DNA of 64,000 bases from Echinicola marina. GTDB lineage: Bacteria; Bacteroidota; Bacteroidia; Cytophagales; Cyclobacteriaceae. The stretch lies in contig NZ_CP080025.1 of assembly GCF_020463795.1 (NCBI RefSeq), forward strand, positions 4,151,501 to 4,215,500, written 5' to 3'. The notes under the pieces are model-generated. The model made no database searches. It saw only the letters and a program-made list of their open reading frames with translations, and was not told where the DNA came from. Both the position numbers and the translations under genes were made by a program. Of the stretch, positions 63,308-64,000 are shown in pieces; the first letter of the stretch is position 1; each line of letters starts with the position of its first letter.

Positions 63308-64000
63308 TCAGGAACATGAACATAAAAAAATAGAGATGCCAATATTTATAATTTTGGCTAAGTTTTGATCATTTGAAGTTTTTGATAAACTCAGAGGGGG
63401 TTGACCAGAGAATTTCTTAAAAGCTGCTCTAAATGAGTTTCTATTACTAAAGCCACAATCAAAAGCAAGGCCTTCAAGTGTGATGTTCTTCCAATCACCC
63501 GCCTTGATTTTTTGCTTGCAATGTTCAATTCTATATTTATTTAAAAAATCATTAAAATTTACTCCCTTTTGTTTATTGATAAAAGAACTTAGGATATATA
63601 ATGGAATGTCAAGTTCCTCAGACAAATCATTCAGATTATAACCTTGGTTCAAGTAAGGTGCGTTGTTTTCTATATGACTGCTTAATTTTTGATCTATTTC
63701 AATAATTCTTGCTTCACTTAAGAATTTTGAGGTATAGGAGTTTCCATTTGTCGCTTTATTTTTATCTTTTTTGCCTTTTATTTTTTGTAAAGATGGCGCA
63801 AGAATATTTGTAAAGCCATACAGGATTTTAGGTTGTCTAAAGAGGTAAATACTTATGCTTAATAAAACCAGTGCGCCGGCACTTTTACTCAAGTTTTCAT
63901 AATGGCCAGTCGAAAATGGATTATAGGAGTATATAAAATAGGGATAAAAAAGAAAAAATTGGATAGAAAGAAAAAAGTAGATCCAATTTAGTACTGGTTG
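63308..64000 (-). CDS. Membrane-bound AraC-family regulator, start outside the window
   Basis: At least 230 residues; the frame stays open to the window edge, so the TTG at 63892 is not the start. The visible N-terminal part is hydrophobic (NWIYFFLSIQFFLFYPYF; ALVLLSISIYLF), consistent with membrane helices. The C-terminal HTH_18 has YNLNDLSEELDIPLYILSSF and ITLEGLAFDCGFSNRNSFRAAFKKFSGQPP. Thus it is the same architecture as its neighbour, and the two are likely related by duplication or by shared function. Ligand unknown. Confidence 0.88.
   Translation of the reverse strand, partial: QPVLNWIYFFLSIQFFLFYPYFIYSYNPFSTGHYENLSKSAGALVLLSISIYLFRQPKILYGFTNILAPSLQKIKGKKDKNKATNGNSYTSKFLSEARIIEIDQKLSSHIENNAPYLNQGYNLNDLSEELDIPLYILSSFINKQKGVNFNDFLNKYRIEHCKQKIKAGDWKNITLEGLAFDCGFSNRNSFRAAFKKFSGQPPLSLSKTSNDQNLAKIINIGISIFLCSCS

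Noticed and set aside
1-64000. CRISPR arrays, rRNA genes, riboswitches
   Set aside because: No regularly spaced short repeats with unique spacers, no rRNA-like sequence, and no conserved riboswitch core (e.g. FMN before ribBA) was seen.

Overview
The window looks like a chromosome segment of a Bacteroidota bacterium, most likely of the Cytophagales/Cyclobacteriaceae kind. The evidence is type IX secretion (T9SS) C-terminal sorting domains, a PorP/SprF-like outer-membrane protein next to a giant 'CHU_C'-type adhesin, a CTnDOT-type tra operon with an RteC-like regulator, Bacteroidota-style promoters (TTTG ... TAnnTTTG), and a myo-inositol oxygenase. The genus is inference.

Left part, 1-20970: accessory DNA. 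After an unrecognised, apparently frameshifted gene and a gene-poor stretch with short repeats and a possible tRNA remnant come a LytTR regulator, an RteC-like regulator and a Ca2+/Na+ antiporter. Next is a compact conjugation operon, traE-F-G, three related small secreted or exported proteins, and traJ-K-L-M-N plus one more gene (about 4.7-14.95 kb), visibly richer in G+C than its flanks. traM is broken by a one-base shift. No relaxase, coupling protein or tyrosine integrase is visible, so the transfer module is incomplete here. A lipoprotein gene, an IS256-type insertion sequence with recognisable ends, a membrane protein, a RadC/JAB protein, a 46-residue small protein and a large serine recombinase follow. 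The recombinase gene runs into the 3' end of a CAT-anticodon tRNA gene on the other strand, which marks the probable attachment site and the right edge of the island.

Middle part, 21-39.5 kb: mostly ordinary chromosome. It holds a HAD phosphatase, a site-2 protease, a rhodanese, two T9SS cargo proteins (one an M43 metalloprotease), a PASTA protein, NifU-domain and Mrp proteins, DnaG, RibBA, SurE, myo-inositol oxygenase, and a three-gene membrane protein/histidine kinase/NarL-type regulator operon.

40-52.6 kb: a surface cluster. A phage-tail-collar (Mdp-type) protein, a periplasmic-binding-protein fold without signal peptide and a formyltransferase (the last two coupled by ATGA) precede a 2913-residue secreted adhesin with 24 in-phase 79-residue MBG-type repeats and a T9SS type B C-terminus, followed by its PorP/SprF partner. 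This is the most interesting neighbourhood in the window.

Right part, 52.6-64 kb: pirin, sirtuin, topoisomerase I, a SixA-like phosphatase, an agmatinase/arginase-family enzyme, small envelope proteins, a DUF6515-like gene split by a G-run frameshift, a DUF2092-like protein, and two membrane-bound AraC-type regulators, the second cut by the window edge. Three independent one-base frameshifts, two of them at homopolymers, should be checked against reads before any gene is called dead.
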